From NCBI GenBank assembly GCA_030427825.1, contig JAUICO010000010.1, forward strand, positions 1 through 62,585: a stretch of 62,585 bases of DNA, given 5' to 3'. The first letter of the stretch is position 1. Each line of letters opens with the position of its first letter. Shown one piece after another: positions 17,320 through 26,184 of the stretch. The position numbers were made by a program, and so were the translations under genes. The stretch is from a bacterium (GTDB lineage Bacteria > Myxococcota_A > Bradymonadia > REDH01). Under the pieces are notes generated by a model that was given only the letters and a program-made list of their open reading frames with translations, did not search any database and was not told where the DNA came from.

Positions 17320-18477
17320 TCAAACAAGCATCGTCAATTCCCGTACCACCGGCTCTGCGTCTTCGTCCGGCAGCTCTCCCCGCTCGGCGAGTCGCAGCAA
17401 TCGCATGATCTGTGGACCCAGCACGTCGATTTCTGTGGAGGCGTACGACTCTCCGCCAAACTCTTCGATCGTGCGCGATTGGAGGTCGAGGACATGGGTG
17501 TCCTGATGGAATATCTTAAGGCCGAGGGGTGTCGCGACTGGCTTCAGCAACCACGACGGAATGCGCGTGCGGAAACAAACAACGGCAAACAGTCGGGTCA
17601 CGAAGTCGCTTACCGGCGTGCAAACAGCGGACACAAGGATGTGGTTCTCTTCACCGATCCGATACTCCACCTGCGCGATCGAGGGCAGGATGAAACGATC
17701 GAAATGGGTCACTACACCGCCGCTCGGCGAAAGAATCCGGCCCACAAGGCCTTCAGGCCGCGCTTCGCCGATGTACTCGGCCTCGACGCGGTCATGGGTG
17801 GCCTTCACCCGAACATCGATCCGGCTGCGTTTGCGGTCGGAATCCCGAAACAGGCCCTTGTGCAGAAACGCTGTGTGCGGAACGTCGAGAGCATTCTCGA
17901 TCGTCGCATGCAGCGTCGCTCTGGCCTCCAACTCACGGATGACGTGCTTGTACCCCGGGGCACCCAGCAGCTCGAAACGAAAAGGTCCCTCATCGGGAAT
18001 CGTGTCAGGCTGCATGTACACCCAGACAAAGCCGTCACGGTCCATACAGGCATAGGAGGGAACCGCACGGCCACGAGAGGTGGGATCGCCGTCGAGGCCC
18101 GGCACGTCGCGGCATTCTCCTCCGCTGTCGAAGCGCCAGCCGTGGTAGGCGCACTGCAGGTGCTCCCCTTCGACGCTGCCGACGGAGAGCGGCACGTTGC
18201 GGTGCGGGCAACGGTCGAGCAGAGCCCCGGGGTGGCCGGCGGCTCCGCGAAACAGCACGAGGGGCGTACCGAGGATTCGAATGGAGACCGGCTTCTTCTT
18301 CAACGACACGGAGGCGCACGCGATGTACCAGGCGTCAGGCACATGCGCTACGGATAGGTGTCCGCGCGATGGCGGAGGTGTCAGGCGTGGCTCCACGGTG
18401 TACTCCGACGGTGTACCAGTGGCGTGAGCATCGAGTCCGTGCCAGAAGTACACAGGCTCTCGCCTGCGCACCAGCAC
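17320..18477 (-). CDS. Rieske [2Fe-2S] ring-hydroxylating oxygenase, catalytic subunit type
   Basis: A 385-residue oxygenase. The Rieske cluster ligands are Cys90 and His92 (CPHRN) and Cys109 and His112 (CAYHGW). The mononuclear iron site is ENALDVPHTAFLH, with His201 and His206. The single-polypeptide layout resembles pheophorbide oxygenase or sterol desaturase-like Rieske enzymes, which need an external reductase, rather than two-subunit aromatic dioxygenases. The substrate cannot be told from sequence; the neighbouring acyl-CoA synthetase hints at a lipid or polycyclic compound. The GTG start at 18477 is only 11 bases from the divergent AEC start, so one of the two starts may be misplaced. 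Confidence 0.9.
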   Translation of the reverse strand: MLVRRREPVYFWHGLDAHATGTPSEYTVEPRLTPPPSRGHLSVAHVPDAWYIACASVSLKKKPVSIRILGTPLVLFRGAAGHPGALLDRCPHRNVPLSVGSVEGEHLQCAYHGWRFDSGGECRDVPGLDGDPTSRGRAVPSYACMDRDGFVWVYMQPDTIPDEGPFRFELLGAPGYKHVIRELEARATLHATIENALDVPHTAFLHKGLFRDSDRKRSRIDVRVKATHDRVEAEYIGEARPEGLVGRILSPSGGVVTHFDRFILPSIAQVEYRIGEENHILVSAVCTPVSDFVTRLFAVVCFRTRIPSWLLKPVATPLGLKIFHQDTHVLDLQSRTIEEFGGESYASTEIDVLGPQIMRLLRLAERGELPDEDAEPVVRELTMLV

Positions 18478-18488
18478 TTCGACACCGC

Positions 18489-19427
18489 GTGTTTCTTCGA
18501 ATCCTGCCCCTGTTCGTAATTATCGCGCTCGGCTTCGCCTGCGGCGCGCTCGGCGTCTTCGACGCGCCGCGACGCTCCGTTCGTACGCTCAACCGGCTCG
18601 CGCTCTACGTAGCCTTCCCGGCGCTGGTATTCACCAGCCTGGCGAGCCCGCAGACGGAGCTGCCGAACGCTCCCGGCTTCTACGTCGCTCACATCGTTGC
18701 GTTCGCCGCTGTCATCATCATCACCGCGGCCGCGGCGTCAGCGCACCCGACGCTGCGCAGAGATCGGGGCGCCATCGTGCTGGTCACGATCTTCGGCAAC
18801 ATCGCGTATCTGGGCATCCCGGTAGTGACCCGCGTGTTCGGCGCAGAGGCTGCGGGCCTGGCGTCCCTGAGCGCGGGCATCCACGTCACCGTAACGATGG
18901 TCTTCGGCCCCCTGCTCCTGCTGGTGTTGACGCCCGGCGCAAAGGGGGCTCTCTCTGCCGCATCACTGATTGGGAGAGTGGCGCGACAACCCCTGTTCTG
19001 GTCACCGATCCTGGGGCTGCTGGCACGAAGATTGCCGATGGGAAGCAGAGAGACGCTGGTCGAGTTCATCGGCCCCATTGCCGCTGCCGCTGCGCCGGTG
19101 GCGCTCTTCATGATTGGCCTCTATCTCTTCTGCGAGCGCCGAAAGCTGCGTCGACTCACCATTTCGCTGCCCTTCGCCGTGCTCAGCAAGCTCGTGCTTT
19201 ACCCGGCGGTGGCCGTGGGAGTCGCGGCACTCGTCGGCGCCACCATCGGGCTCACTGAAATCGAACGCGCGGTCTTTGTCATGATGGCTGCCATGCCGGT
19301 GGCGATCACTACCTTCTCGATCGGCGAGGAGTTCAGGGTCGGCGAGGAGCTTGCTGCCATGGCAATCATCACCTCAACATTGCTGTCCGTTGCAATACTG
19401 CCGCTGCTGGCCTCGTTCTTCGTGTGA
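18489..19427 (+). CDS. AEC family transporter (auxin efflux carrier-like)
   Basis: A 312-residue polytopic inner-membrane protein with about ten hydrophobic segments, starting VFLRILPLFVIIALGFACGALGVF, typical for bacterial AEC permeases of malonate, malate or related anions. NRLALYVAFPALVFTSLA and FGNIAYLGIPVVTRVFG match family positions. The start is GTG 18489 because translation from there begins directly with the first membrane segment; upstream codons give hydrophilic non-conserved residues that are the shadow of the Rieske gene. The substrate is not predictable. Confidence 0.88.
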   Translation: MFLRILPLFVIIALGFACGALGVFDAPRRSVRTLNRLALYVAFPALVFTSLASPQTELPNAPGFYVAHIVAFAAVIIITAAAASAHPTLRRDRGAIVLVTIFGNIAYLGIPVVTRVFGAEAAGLASLSAGIHVTVTMVFGPLLLLVLTPGAKGALSAASLIGRVARQPLFWSPILGLLARRLPMGSRETLVEFIGPIAAAAAPVALFMIGLYLFCERRKLRRLTISLPFAVLSKLVLYPAVAVGVAALVGATIGLTEIERAVFVMMAAMPVAITTFSIGEEFRVGEELAAMAIITSTLLSVAILPLLASFFV

Positions 19428-19471
19428 GGCAATGTGCGGCGTTTCAGAGCCTGCCGCAGCTTCTGTCACCG

Positions 19472-20524
19472 CTACTCAATGACGCCGGCGCTACGCAGCA
19501 GCTCCTCAGTGGCGTCGTCGTCGACCATGGTTCTCAGATCTATCTGTGTGGCGAGCAGAGCCTCGATTGGCGGCAGCGACGGTTCTCGACGGCTACCGTC
19601 GACAAGGGGGTATTCCCCGGAGCGCTCAAAGAGTTCCTCCTGGGATTTTTCGTCGAGCAGAAACGCGATCATCTGCATCGCGTCGTCAGCCCGAGCGCTG
19701 TGCGCGGTTACACCGACGGCGGCCACGCTGAGCAGCGACCCCGGCCCTCCCACGTCGATGAACATCGCTCGGATGTCCGATGATTGTGCGCCAAAGCGCG
19801 CGTGGCGATAAATCTGAGCGTGGTCTGTCAACCCCACCTTCACATCGCCTGCGTCGATGGCCTGCAACAGCGCAGCATCGTCAGTGTATGCCTGCGTTCC
19901 ATTCTCGACCATCCCGCGTAGCCAGGCCTCGGCACCGTCTCGACCACGCACCTGCACCAACCCATGTACAAAATCCGCGAATCCGGGGCTGTCGGGCACC
20001 CAGCCCACAGCGGCGCGCCACTCCGGCGTCAGAAGAGGGTCCAGACCCACGGGGACCGCCTCCCGCGCAACCAATGCCGGGTTGACGGCAAGCGTCCGTA
20101 TGCGCCCGGAGAACCCAATCCATGTTCCGTCTTCTGCCCGTAGCGACTCTGGCACGAGATGCAGAAGCTCCTGTGAGAGCGGGGTCAGCAGACCTGCGGC
20201 GCTGAGCGTTCCGATGGAGCTTGCGCCGGGAGCGACGAATATGTCCGCTTCTGAATCGCCGGCCTCGCGCAGGAGCAACTCCTGCATGATGGCTGAGCCG
20301 CCAAACCTGCCCTCTGAGCCGCCGTCAAACACGCTCGACGCACGGTGCATCATGTTGCCGACGATCGGCTCATCGACGGCACTGTAGAACACGATTGGTG
20401 CTGTGTCGCTGTCATCTGATGGCTTGCGACAGCCGGAAACGGCGATCAGGGTCATCAGTGTCAATAGCAGCGCAGGCGCGCCGCATCTGACACTCGAAAT
20501 TCTGAACCGGCGATGGTTCACCAT
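19472..20524 (-). CDS. Ferric-type ABC transporter substrate-binding lipoprotein (FbpA-like)
   Basis: A 350-residue lipoprotein (lipobox VSGC, then a short acidic spacer) with the two-lobed binding-protein fold: IVFYSAVDEPIV, ADIFVAPGASSIGTL, FSGRIRTLAVNPALV, VPDSPGFADFVHGL and GDVKVGLTDHAQIYRHARFG. These are the landmarks of FbpA/SfuA-type iron-binding proteins. The paired tyrosines that usually bind Fe(III) are not intact: IYRH occupies the expected place, so the ligand could be a different metal or anion. AAGGAG precedes ATG 20524. No permease lies next to it; the matching type of ATPase is about 8 kb away. Confidence 0.85.
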   Translation of the reverse strand: MVNHRRFRISSVRCGAPALLLTLMTLIAVSGCRKPSDDSDTAPIVFYSAVDEPIVGNMMHRASSVFDGGSEGRFGGSAIMQELLLREAGDSEADIFVAPGASSIGTLSAAGLLTPLSQELLHLVPESLRAEDGTWIGFSGRIRTLAVNPALVAREAVPVGLDPLLTPEWRAAVGWVPDSPGFADFVHGLVQVRGRDGAEAWLRGMVENGTQAYTDDAALLQAIDAGDVKVGLTDHAQIYRHARFGAQSSDIRAMFIDVGGPGSLLSVAAVGVTAHSARADDAMQMIAFLLDEKSQEELFERSGEYPLVDGSRREPSLPPIEALLATQIDLRTMVDDDATEELLRSAGVIE

Positions 20525-20707
20525 GGTCACTCTCCTTTTGCGTTCTTCTAAAGCGGCGAAGGAGCCGAGAGTCCGACTACGCGGCCTCGGCTGAGTCCGG
20601 CGCAAGGCTAGCGGCAGATGCCCCGCTGCACAAAGCACGCCGCAACACGGCGGTGCGCCCTGTAGGCTCTTTGCCCGGACGCGACGAAGGGATAGTGTCA
20701 ATGACGG

Positions 20708-20722
20708 GCACTGCAACAGTGC
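20708..20722. promoter_or_regulatory. Short perfect palindrome upstream of the GT39-like gene
   Basis: GCACTG and CAGTGC flank a 3-base centre about 45 bases before the ATG at 20762. It may be an operator half-site pair, but so short a match can occur by chance. Confidence 0.2.
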
Positions 20723-20761
20723 TCGTTGATTGCGCGGAACGATACTTACGAAGGGGTGACC

Positions 20762-22159
20762 ATGACAGCGGGCGACGGCACCCCTCTCAGCGGACGGGTT
20801 CGATGGGCTGCGGCTGTGGTCGTCGGCCTTGCGGTCGCGCTGCGCCTGCTCACCGCCCTGACAGCTTTCTCGAATGATCCCGAACGCCTGGTGATTGACG
20901 AAGGCTACTACATCGAGCTGGCAGACAATCTGCGCACCGAAGGAGAGCTGTTCCGGATGCGAGGCGGCGACGTGCTCAGGAGCGATCGAACGCCCGCATA
21001 TCCGGTGTTTCTCGCCGGCGCGCGCTCGGTCTTCGGAGAGTCCATCCATGCCGTGAGAATCCTACAGTGTCTGCTCGGCGGGCTCTCTGTATGGCTGACA
21101 TTCATGCTCGCCCGCACACACATGAGCGGCAGGCGCGCGCTGATCGCGATGGCCGTGCCCGCCTTTTATCCGCTGTACATCATCAGAGCGGGCCTCATCC
21201 TGAACACAAACATTTATGTCCCCTTGATTCTCGTCTTCTTTCTTCTCATCCACCAGCTGAAGTCGAAACCAACACTGCGCACGGCGCTGGCAGCAGGGAT
21301 TGTCGCTGGGGCGGCGACGCTGACAAGACCCGAGTTTCTGCTCTTCCCTGCGGTGCTTGGCATCCTCGCCTGTGTGCGATCCGGTGACAGACGCGCGCTC
21401 CTGGCACCCGCGCTTGCACTTGCGGCGGGCATGGCCGCTCTTGTCGCTCCCTGGCTGGTACGAAACGCGATCATTCATGACGGCGCGTTCGTCATGCAGA
21501 GCAATCAGGGCCAGCACCTATGGACGGGGAACTATCCCGGCGCCCCGGGGGACGCGACGTCCTACATCATCGGCAGCGCCGACGAGGAATCTGTCGCGAT
21601 CCTGATGGCGGGAGTCGCGTCGGCACCACCCGGAGAGCTCGAGCGTGACGAACACCTTAGAGCTCTCGCAGTTGATGCCATTCGCGAGCGTCCCATCGCA
21701 TTCGCCACGCGCGGATTTCGAAAACTGGGGTACCTGTGGAACATCGACATCCGTGACCTGATATTCTGGGGCCAGTCGATGAAGACAATGGGACATCCCC
21801 TGCCCGCAGCCGCGCTGATGAGCGCCCTTCTATTGCTTGGCATCTCATCCTTTGTTTTGATTCTCCTTTTTGCGCTCGCCCTGCCACAGGTCGACCTTCG
21901 CGGCCCGCCGGGGATGTACATGCTTCTGGTCGCCTACACCTGCGCCCTCATCTTCGTATTCGTCGGCCACGTTCAGTATCACATCGCGCTGGCGCCCTTT
22001 CTCGGGATGGTGATTGCGAAGTGGTCGCCGTCTGAGACCTTCAAGCCGCAGACCGCCGGCCGGCGCCGGCGAAGCGCGCTCAGCGTTCTTCTGGCGATTG
22101 CCTTCGTCGCAAATGTACTCCTGATCAACGAGTGGGACCTGATCGCAGAGCTGCTCTGA
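20762..22159 (+). CDS. GT-C (GT39/ArnT-like) membrane glycosyltransferase
   Basis: A 465-residue protein with about ten membrane segments. The first large outside loop contains VIDEGYYIELADNL; acidic residues Asp46 and Glu47 sit where GT-C enzymes keep their catalytic acid/base. RTPAYPVFLAG and TRPEFLLFPAVLGILA are further family landmarks. Such enzymes move a sugar from a polyprenyl-phosphate carrier to a protein or lipid at the periplasmic face. ATG 20762 follows GAAGGGG; a start at 20726 is possible but adds hydrophilic residues. It is convergent with the haem/FG-GAP lipoprotein. Confidence 0.85.
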   Translation: MTAGDGTPLSGRVRWAAAVVVGLAVALRLLTALTAFSNDPERLVIDEGYYIELADNLRTEGELFRMRGGDVLRSDRTPAYPVFLAGARSVFGESIHAVRILQCLLGGLSVWLTFMLARTHMSGRRALIAMAVPAFYPLYIIRAGLILNTNIYVPLILVFFLLIHQLKSKPTLRTALAAGIVAGAATLTRPEFLLFPAVLGILACVRSGDRRALLAPALALAAGMAALVAPWLVRNAIIHDGAFVMQSNQGQHLWTGNYPGAPGDATSYIIGSADEESVAILMAGVASAPPGELERDEHLRALAVDAIRERPIAFATRGFRKLGYLWNIDIRDLIFWGQSMKTMGHPLPAAALMSALLLLGISSFVLILLFALALPQVDLRGPPGMYMLLVAYTCALIFVFVGHVQYHIALAPFLGMVIAKWSPSETFKPQTAGRRRRSALSVLLAIAFVANVLLINEWDLIAELL

Positions 22160-22175
22160 GGCCGGCGCATTGCTT

Positions 22176-22202
22176 CCGGTCCGCCGAACTGGCGGCGACC
22201 GG
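22176..22202. terminator. Hairpin between convergent genes
   Basis: CCGGTC-C-GCCG pairs with CGGC-GACCGG around a 6-base loop, leaving one bulged C. It lies between the two convergent stop codons (22159 and 22269), where a bidirectional terminator is expected. There is no T-run on either side, so a factor-independent terminator is doubtful. Confidence 0.35.
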
Positions 22203-22268
22203 ACCTGGTGGCCGACACGGCGCGCGGACACAGGCTCCGACCGTGCCGCCGCAGCCTGCCGCGACCGA

Positions 22269-23840
22269 TCAGTCGACAGTGCTGTGCAGCACAAGCAGCG
22301 CCGGCGCCCCGTCGGGCACCCCGGTCGGATAGCATCCTCCAAGCACGATCTCGTCGCGATCATCTCCGGCGATATCGCCGGCGGCGATTCGACAGAAGGC
22401 GCCTCCCTGCGTCGTCGTCGTGTTGAAAGCGCTCCATTCGCCTTCAGAGTCCCGGTCCAGCAGTACGAAGTTCTGCTCTTCGGTGTCCGGCTGCAGGAAG
22501 TACGCGACCGCCGCGATCTCCAGCTCGGGATCCCGATCGAAGTTGAGCGCGACAACACCATACGCGCCATGCAGTGGCAGGAAGTAGGACTCGTTGAAGT
22601 TCCACGCTCCGTCGTTCTCGTAGATGCGTACCCCATGGTAGTCCCTGGGCGGCGACCCCGTGATATCGAGGTTGTCACCGTTCGTCAGAAGCAGGTCCAG
22701 ATCGCCATCTGCATCAATGTCGGCGACGTTCAGGTCGGAGTGTCCGAATGCCGGGTTTCGCTGAAGCAGCCTGCGCGGCACCGGCTCTCCGTTTGCATCG
22801 AAGTCAATCAGGAACACGGACTCCAGCGCCTGCGCGACCAGCGCGACGTATTCGAGCTCGGAGTCCCCGTCGGCCTGGACCGCGATGGACTCTGTTGCTC
22901 CGGGGAACGGTACCAACACGGTCTCAGACCGCGTCCCGTCCGCAGCAATATCGTAGACCGCGAGCTGCCCGATCTCATGACCGAATGAGCTGATCAGGAG
23001 GCGGCGGTCGGGCCCGTCGGTTGGAATCGGCATCGCGTGCGGTGTACGCAGCAGGCCGTCGACGACGCGTCGCGGAGGCTGTGCCAGAGACGCGAGGTCA
23101 TACACCGCGCCTTCTCTCCCATTGCCTGGAAAGAGGCTTCCAATCGCGGCAACGACGTAGCCATCACCGACGGCTTCGATCGATGTCGGCGGGCTGCGAA
23201 ACTGCACGCTGCGCCCGAAACCTCGTCCCGACGCCCACTCGGCGACGCGATTGCCGGGTGAATCGGGCGCCACGGTGAATGTGCCGACCAGCACGCGGCG
23301 ACCGGGCTCATCGACAAGGAGCGACGCGACGCCGAACGCGCCGTAAGGCAGCGCGGCGGCCGACTCTGCCCGTAGGGCCGTCCACTCCTCGAAATGCGTA
23401 CTCAGCGCCGGATTCGGGAGCGCAATCGGCGCACCGGCCACGAGATAGTGCCGAAGATTCAACCACTCCTGCAGCGTGAAGGTGCTCTGCGGCCCTACCG
23501 CGTTGAGGTCAAGAAGCCGCTGCCTGCGCTCATCCAGGTCCGCGAGCTCGGCCTCGGTCGTTCCACTCTCGAGCAACCCCTGCGCGTCGGCCACGCCGGC
23601 CCACGGATACATGTTGTTGAGGACGACCGGCCAATCCGCCTTCCGATGCAGCTGAAGCTCCGGCTTGAGGTGGCAGCCGCTGCATTTGGCCTCGAGCAGC
23701 CCTTCCATGTCCCCGCGAAACGCATCGCCGAGCTCGGTGAGAGAATCCGCCGAGATGCTGCCACCGTCCCGGTCGCAGCCGAAAAGCGTCACGAGTATGC
23801 ATGCCAGCGCGGTCCATATGCAGCGAAGGACAGATTTCAT
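22269..23840 (-). CDS. Lipoprotein with CxxCH haem motif and FG-GAP/VCBS propeller
   Basis: A 523-residue lipoprotein (lipobox LFGC, Cys22; GGGAG upstream of the ATG). Near the N-terminus AKCSGCHLKPE (Cys53, Cys56, His57) is a c-type haem attachment motif, in a region that resembles the small cytochrome-like module of planctomycete/myxobacterial surface proteins. From about residue 150 a beta-propeller follows with VCBS/FG-GAP signatures such as DLNVADIDADGDLDLLLTNGDN and LNFDRDPELEIAAVAYF. The haem module suggests redox or electron-transfer use, and the propeller suggests calcium-supported binding. No axial Met is assigned with confidence. Confidence 0.82.
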   Translation of the reverse strand: MKSVLRCIWTALACILVTLFGCDRDGGSISADSLTELGDAFRGDMEGLLEAKCSGCHLKPELQLHRKADWPVVLNNMYPWAGVADAQGLLESGTTEAELADLDERRQRLLDLNAVGPQSTFTLQEWLNLRHYLVAGAPIALPNPALSTHFEEWTALRAESAAALPYGAFGVASLLVDEPGRRVLVGTFTVAPDSPGNRVAEWASGRGFGRSVQFRSPPTSIEAVGDGYVVAAIGSLFPGNGREGAVYDLASLAQPPRRVVDGLLRTPHAMPIPTDGPDRRLLISSFGHEIGQLAVYDIAADGTRSETVLVPFPGATESIAVQADGDSELEYVALVAQALESVFLIDFDANGEPVPRRLLQRNPAFGHSDLNVADIDADGDLDLLLTNGDNLDITGSPPRDYHGVRIYENDGAWNFNESYFLPLHGAYGVVALNFDRDPELEIAAVAYFLQPDTEEQNFVLLDRDSEGEWSAFNTTTTQGGAFCRIAAGDIAGDDRDEIVLGGCYPTGVPDGAPALLVLHSTVD

Positions 23841-23980
23841 GGGGCTCCCGTAGGCGGTCGTTGCGAGCTTCGCCTGACCTAGCGCGACCGCAGCGTTTTG
23901 CGAAGCAGCGCCGAGTTTCGATCCGCGGGCGGCACCCCGCACTGTCGGACCTGAAGCAAGTGTGGCAGACCTGCGACCAC

Positions 23981-24841
23981 ATGAGCAAAGAGTCCCAGCT
24001 CCCGGCGAGCGCGACGACAGCGGTCGACCTCTACTTCGGTGTGACGCTGCATGCCGAGGCGCGCACGCAGTCCCTGCTTCGCTTCGCGCGGGCTTCAGCG
24101 ATGATACTGGTGGGCAGCGAAACCTTCGCAGCGTCCGGGCGCGTCGAATCGCCGGCGGCCATATTGTTTCTGCAGCTCTCCGCTGTGTTCTGGGTGCTGC
24201 TTAGCGCCGCGGCGTTCACCCGACACTCAAGAGCGGCTACGCTGGTCGCATGGTTCGGGCTCGCCACCGGCATCCTCGCGACCTTTCCTGACGTCGCAAA
24301 TCATACCTGGGGCCTGTCACTCACGCTCCTGGTGCTCGGACTCTGCGACGAAAGGGACCAGAAGCAGCGCCAGTACGCGATGCTGATTATCACGGTCCTT
24401 GTGGCGTCGATATTCGCATACTCGGGACTGCAGAAGATGCTCAGTGGGCTGTGGTTCGAGGGGGAAATGCCCGCCTGGCTGGCTTCGAGCGACCCGACAC
24501 GATTCGCGCTGCTGTCGTCCATCGCGGATGCCACGGGTCAGACTCCGAGTTCGGGCGAGTGGTCGGGGGCGCTCGCGCTCGGCGTTTCAAACCTGGTCTG
24601 GGTGGGCGAGATCGCGATTGGCGTCGGACTCATGACCCGACGCTTTCGCCGCAGCGCTGCCGTTGCGGCAGTCGTGCTGCTCGTACTGATCGAGGTAGAC
24701 GCAAAGGAGTTCCACTTCGGCGGACTGGCGCTCCTGCTGACTGCCTTCTCCACCGGTTGGTCCCCGGCGGTCATCACCTCAGCGATCGCCACGACCGCGG
24801 TCGCTGTATACAGCGTGCTGATAGCCGTGGGAGTTGTGTGA
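23981..24841 (+). CDS. HTTM/DoxX-like polytopic membrane protein
   Basis: A 286-residue integral membrane protein with about seven hydrophobic segments. IFAYSGLQKMLSGLWFEGEMPAWLA is the strongest landmark; this G-x-x-K followed by an aromatic/Gly run is shared by HTTM (vitamin K carboxylase-like) and DoxX-type proteins. No catalytic Lys-His pair can be assigned, so this may be a non-catalytic homologue. It is 140 bases from the divergent haem/FG-GAP gene, and its TGA overlaps the ATG of the next gene (TGATG), pointing to coupling. Confidence 0.65.
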   Translation: MSKESQLPASATTAVDLYFGVTLHAEARTQSLLRFARASAMILVGSETFAASGRVESPAAILFLQLSAVFWVLLSAAAFTRHSRAATLVAWFGLATGILATFPDVANHTWGLSLTLLVLGLCDERDQKQRQYAMLIITVLVASIFAYSGLQKMLSGLWFEGEMPAWLASSDPTRFALLSSIADATGQTPSSGEWSGALALGVSNLVWVGEIAIGVGLMTRRFRRSAAVAAVVLLVLIEVDAKEFHFGGLALLLTAFSTGWSPAVITSAIATTAVAVYSVLIAVGVV

Positions 24842-25326
24842 TGGCGGCATCACAGTCCAATATTCACCGCAGCTCCATTGGCCTGTCCCATTCGCTCACA
24901 CGGATATTCTGCGTTCTTCTGCTCCTATATCCGCTGTGTCACGTCATCGCTGCGAAGGCCGTACACATGAACCCCTGGCGACTCGGCGGCTGGGGAATGT
25001 ACGCCGTCCCTGAGCCGAACTGGAGCGCCCAGGTCGACGGTTCAGTCTCAGATGACCCGGCACTCGTTGCTGCCCTTCAGGCGTGGGAACGGTGCCTCAA
25101 CACCTACGGGACAATCTGCACCGGAAAGCGAGCACGTAACGCTGTACATGGTGCGAGCGCTGCGGGCGCACCGGTCGCCCTACTGGCGCACACTGCATCT
25201 CTTTGTACGGACGGGAGCGGCGGCGGCGTCGAGCTGGTCTATACACGGCGCGAAGGACAGGCGGGTTGGACCCGTACACGCAACAACAGCTGTACCGGCG
25301 GGGCTAAGACCCGTCCACGCGATTGA
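24841..25326 (+). CDS. Small membrane-anchored protein coupled to the HTTM-like gene
   Basis: A 161-residue protein with one N-terminal hydrophobic segment (IFCVLLLLYPLCHVIA) followed by AVHMNPWRLGGWGMYAVPEPNW, a Trp/Gly-rich juxtamembrane stretch typical of small partners of HTTM proteins. The rest is not recognised. Downstream of about 25115 the +1 frame shows more coding-like third-position GC than this frame, so a frameshift (real or a sequencing error) between about 25090 and 25200 is possible. The ATG overlaps the preceding stop. Confidence 0.6.
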   Translation: MAASQSNIHRSSIGLSHSLTRIFCVLLLLYPLCHVIAAKAVHMNPWRLGGWGMYAVPEPNWSAQVDGSVSDDPALVAALQAWERCLNTYGTICTGKRARNAVHGASAAGAPVALLAHTASLCTDGSGGGVELVYTRREGQAGWTRTRNNSCTGGAKTRPRD

Positions 25327-25374
25327 AGTGAGACATGGAACGCTCGCGGCTGCGAAAGATTGTCGAAGCGACAC

Positions 25375-26046
25375 TCAAGTAGCCGATGACAGGAGTGTGC
25401 GAACGAAAGCGATAACGTCCGCAGATTCAGGGGCGCCGGGAATGGGTCTGATAGGCTCCTGGTGGTCTGTCGGGCCGCTGAACGTCGACAGGGACCCGAC
25501 GGCGTCGGCTACCGCGCCGACTTCGATTGCGTTCGCCGCGCCGAGCTCGACAACACCTGACGCATCCAGGTTCGCTGCGATCCATGACGCCACCCAATGC
25601 AGCGGAGCGAAGCTGTAGCGACTCTCTCGAGAGACATAGACCGGAGCGCTTTTCGCGATATCTACGAGCACCCCTTTTGTGAGAGATTCTGCGTACATGG
25701 GGCCCAGGCGCACCACCAGGTTGTCGCCAAATTCGCAGAGCTTCTCGGCCGCAGCGCGGTGTCGCCCGTAGGGAGTGTCGAGCTGGCTACGGGCGGAGCT
25801 GAACTCGTCGATCAAGCGGCTGGTCTTCTCAACACTCTCCGCAAAGTCTGTCCTCGGGAACTTCCTCGCGTGATACCGTTTCGACGGCATCGCAGAATGG
25901 ATCACAAGGTCATAGTGCCCGTCACGAGCGGCCTCTGCGCAACTCTCTCGAGTCACCGGTACGAGATCTACGTCCGGCTTCCGTGAAAGCGCGGTTCGTA
26001 TCGCCGTACCAACGAATCCCTGCGCACCAATCAACGCTACGCGCAT
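25375..26046 (-). CDS. Short NAD-dependent epimerase/dehydratase-like protein
   Basis: A 223-residue Rossmann protein with an N-terminal GAQGFVG dinucleotide-binding loop (7-13). YDLVIHSAMPSKRYHARKFP, then TPYGRHRAAAEKL (Tyr and Lys as a possible YxxxK active-site pair) and VVRLGPMYAE follow the extended SDR order. It is shorter than the usual 300 residues; the substrate-binding C-terminal part is reduced. A role in nucleotide-sugar modification fits its position beside gmd, which is divergent 138 bases away. The substrate is unknown. Confidence 0.8.
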   Translation of the reverse strand: MRVALIGAQGFVGTAIRTALSRKPDVDLVPVTRESCAEAARDGHYDLVIHSAMPSKRYHARKFPRTDFAESVEKTSRLIDEFSSARSQLDTPYGRHRAAAEKLCEFGDNLVVRLGPMYAESLTKGVLVDIAKSAPVYVSRESRYSFAPLHWVASWIAANLDASGVVELGAANAIEVGAVADAVGSLSTFSGPTDHQEPIRPIPGAPESADVIAFVRTLLSSAT

Positions 26047-26184
26047 TCCCCGCCCTGCCTGTCAGGTGTTCTGTACTCGATCCTATCGCCACCTATTGTA
26101 TCCGCGCTCACCGGGTCTTTCCAACCTGGACAAGATTCTCAGGCCTCCCTAGTGGTACCGGTTCGCAGTGAGTCGAGGGGCTGG

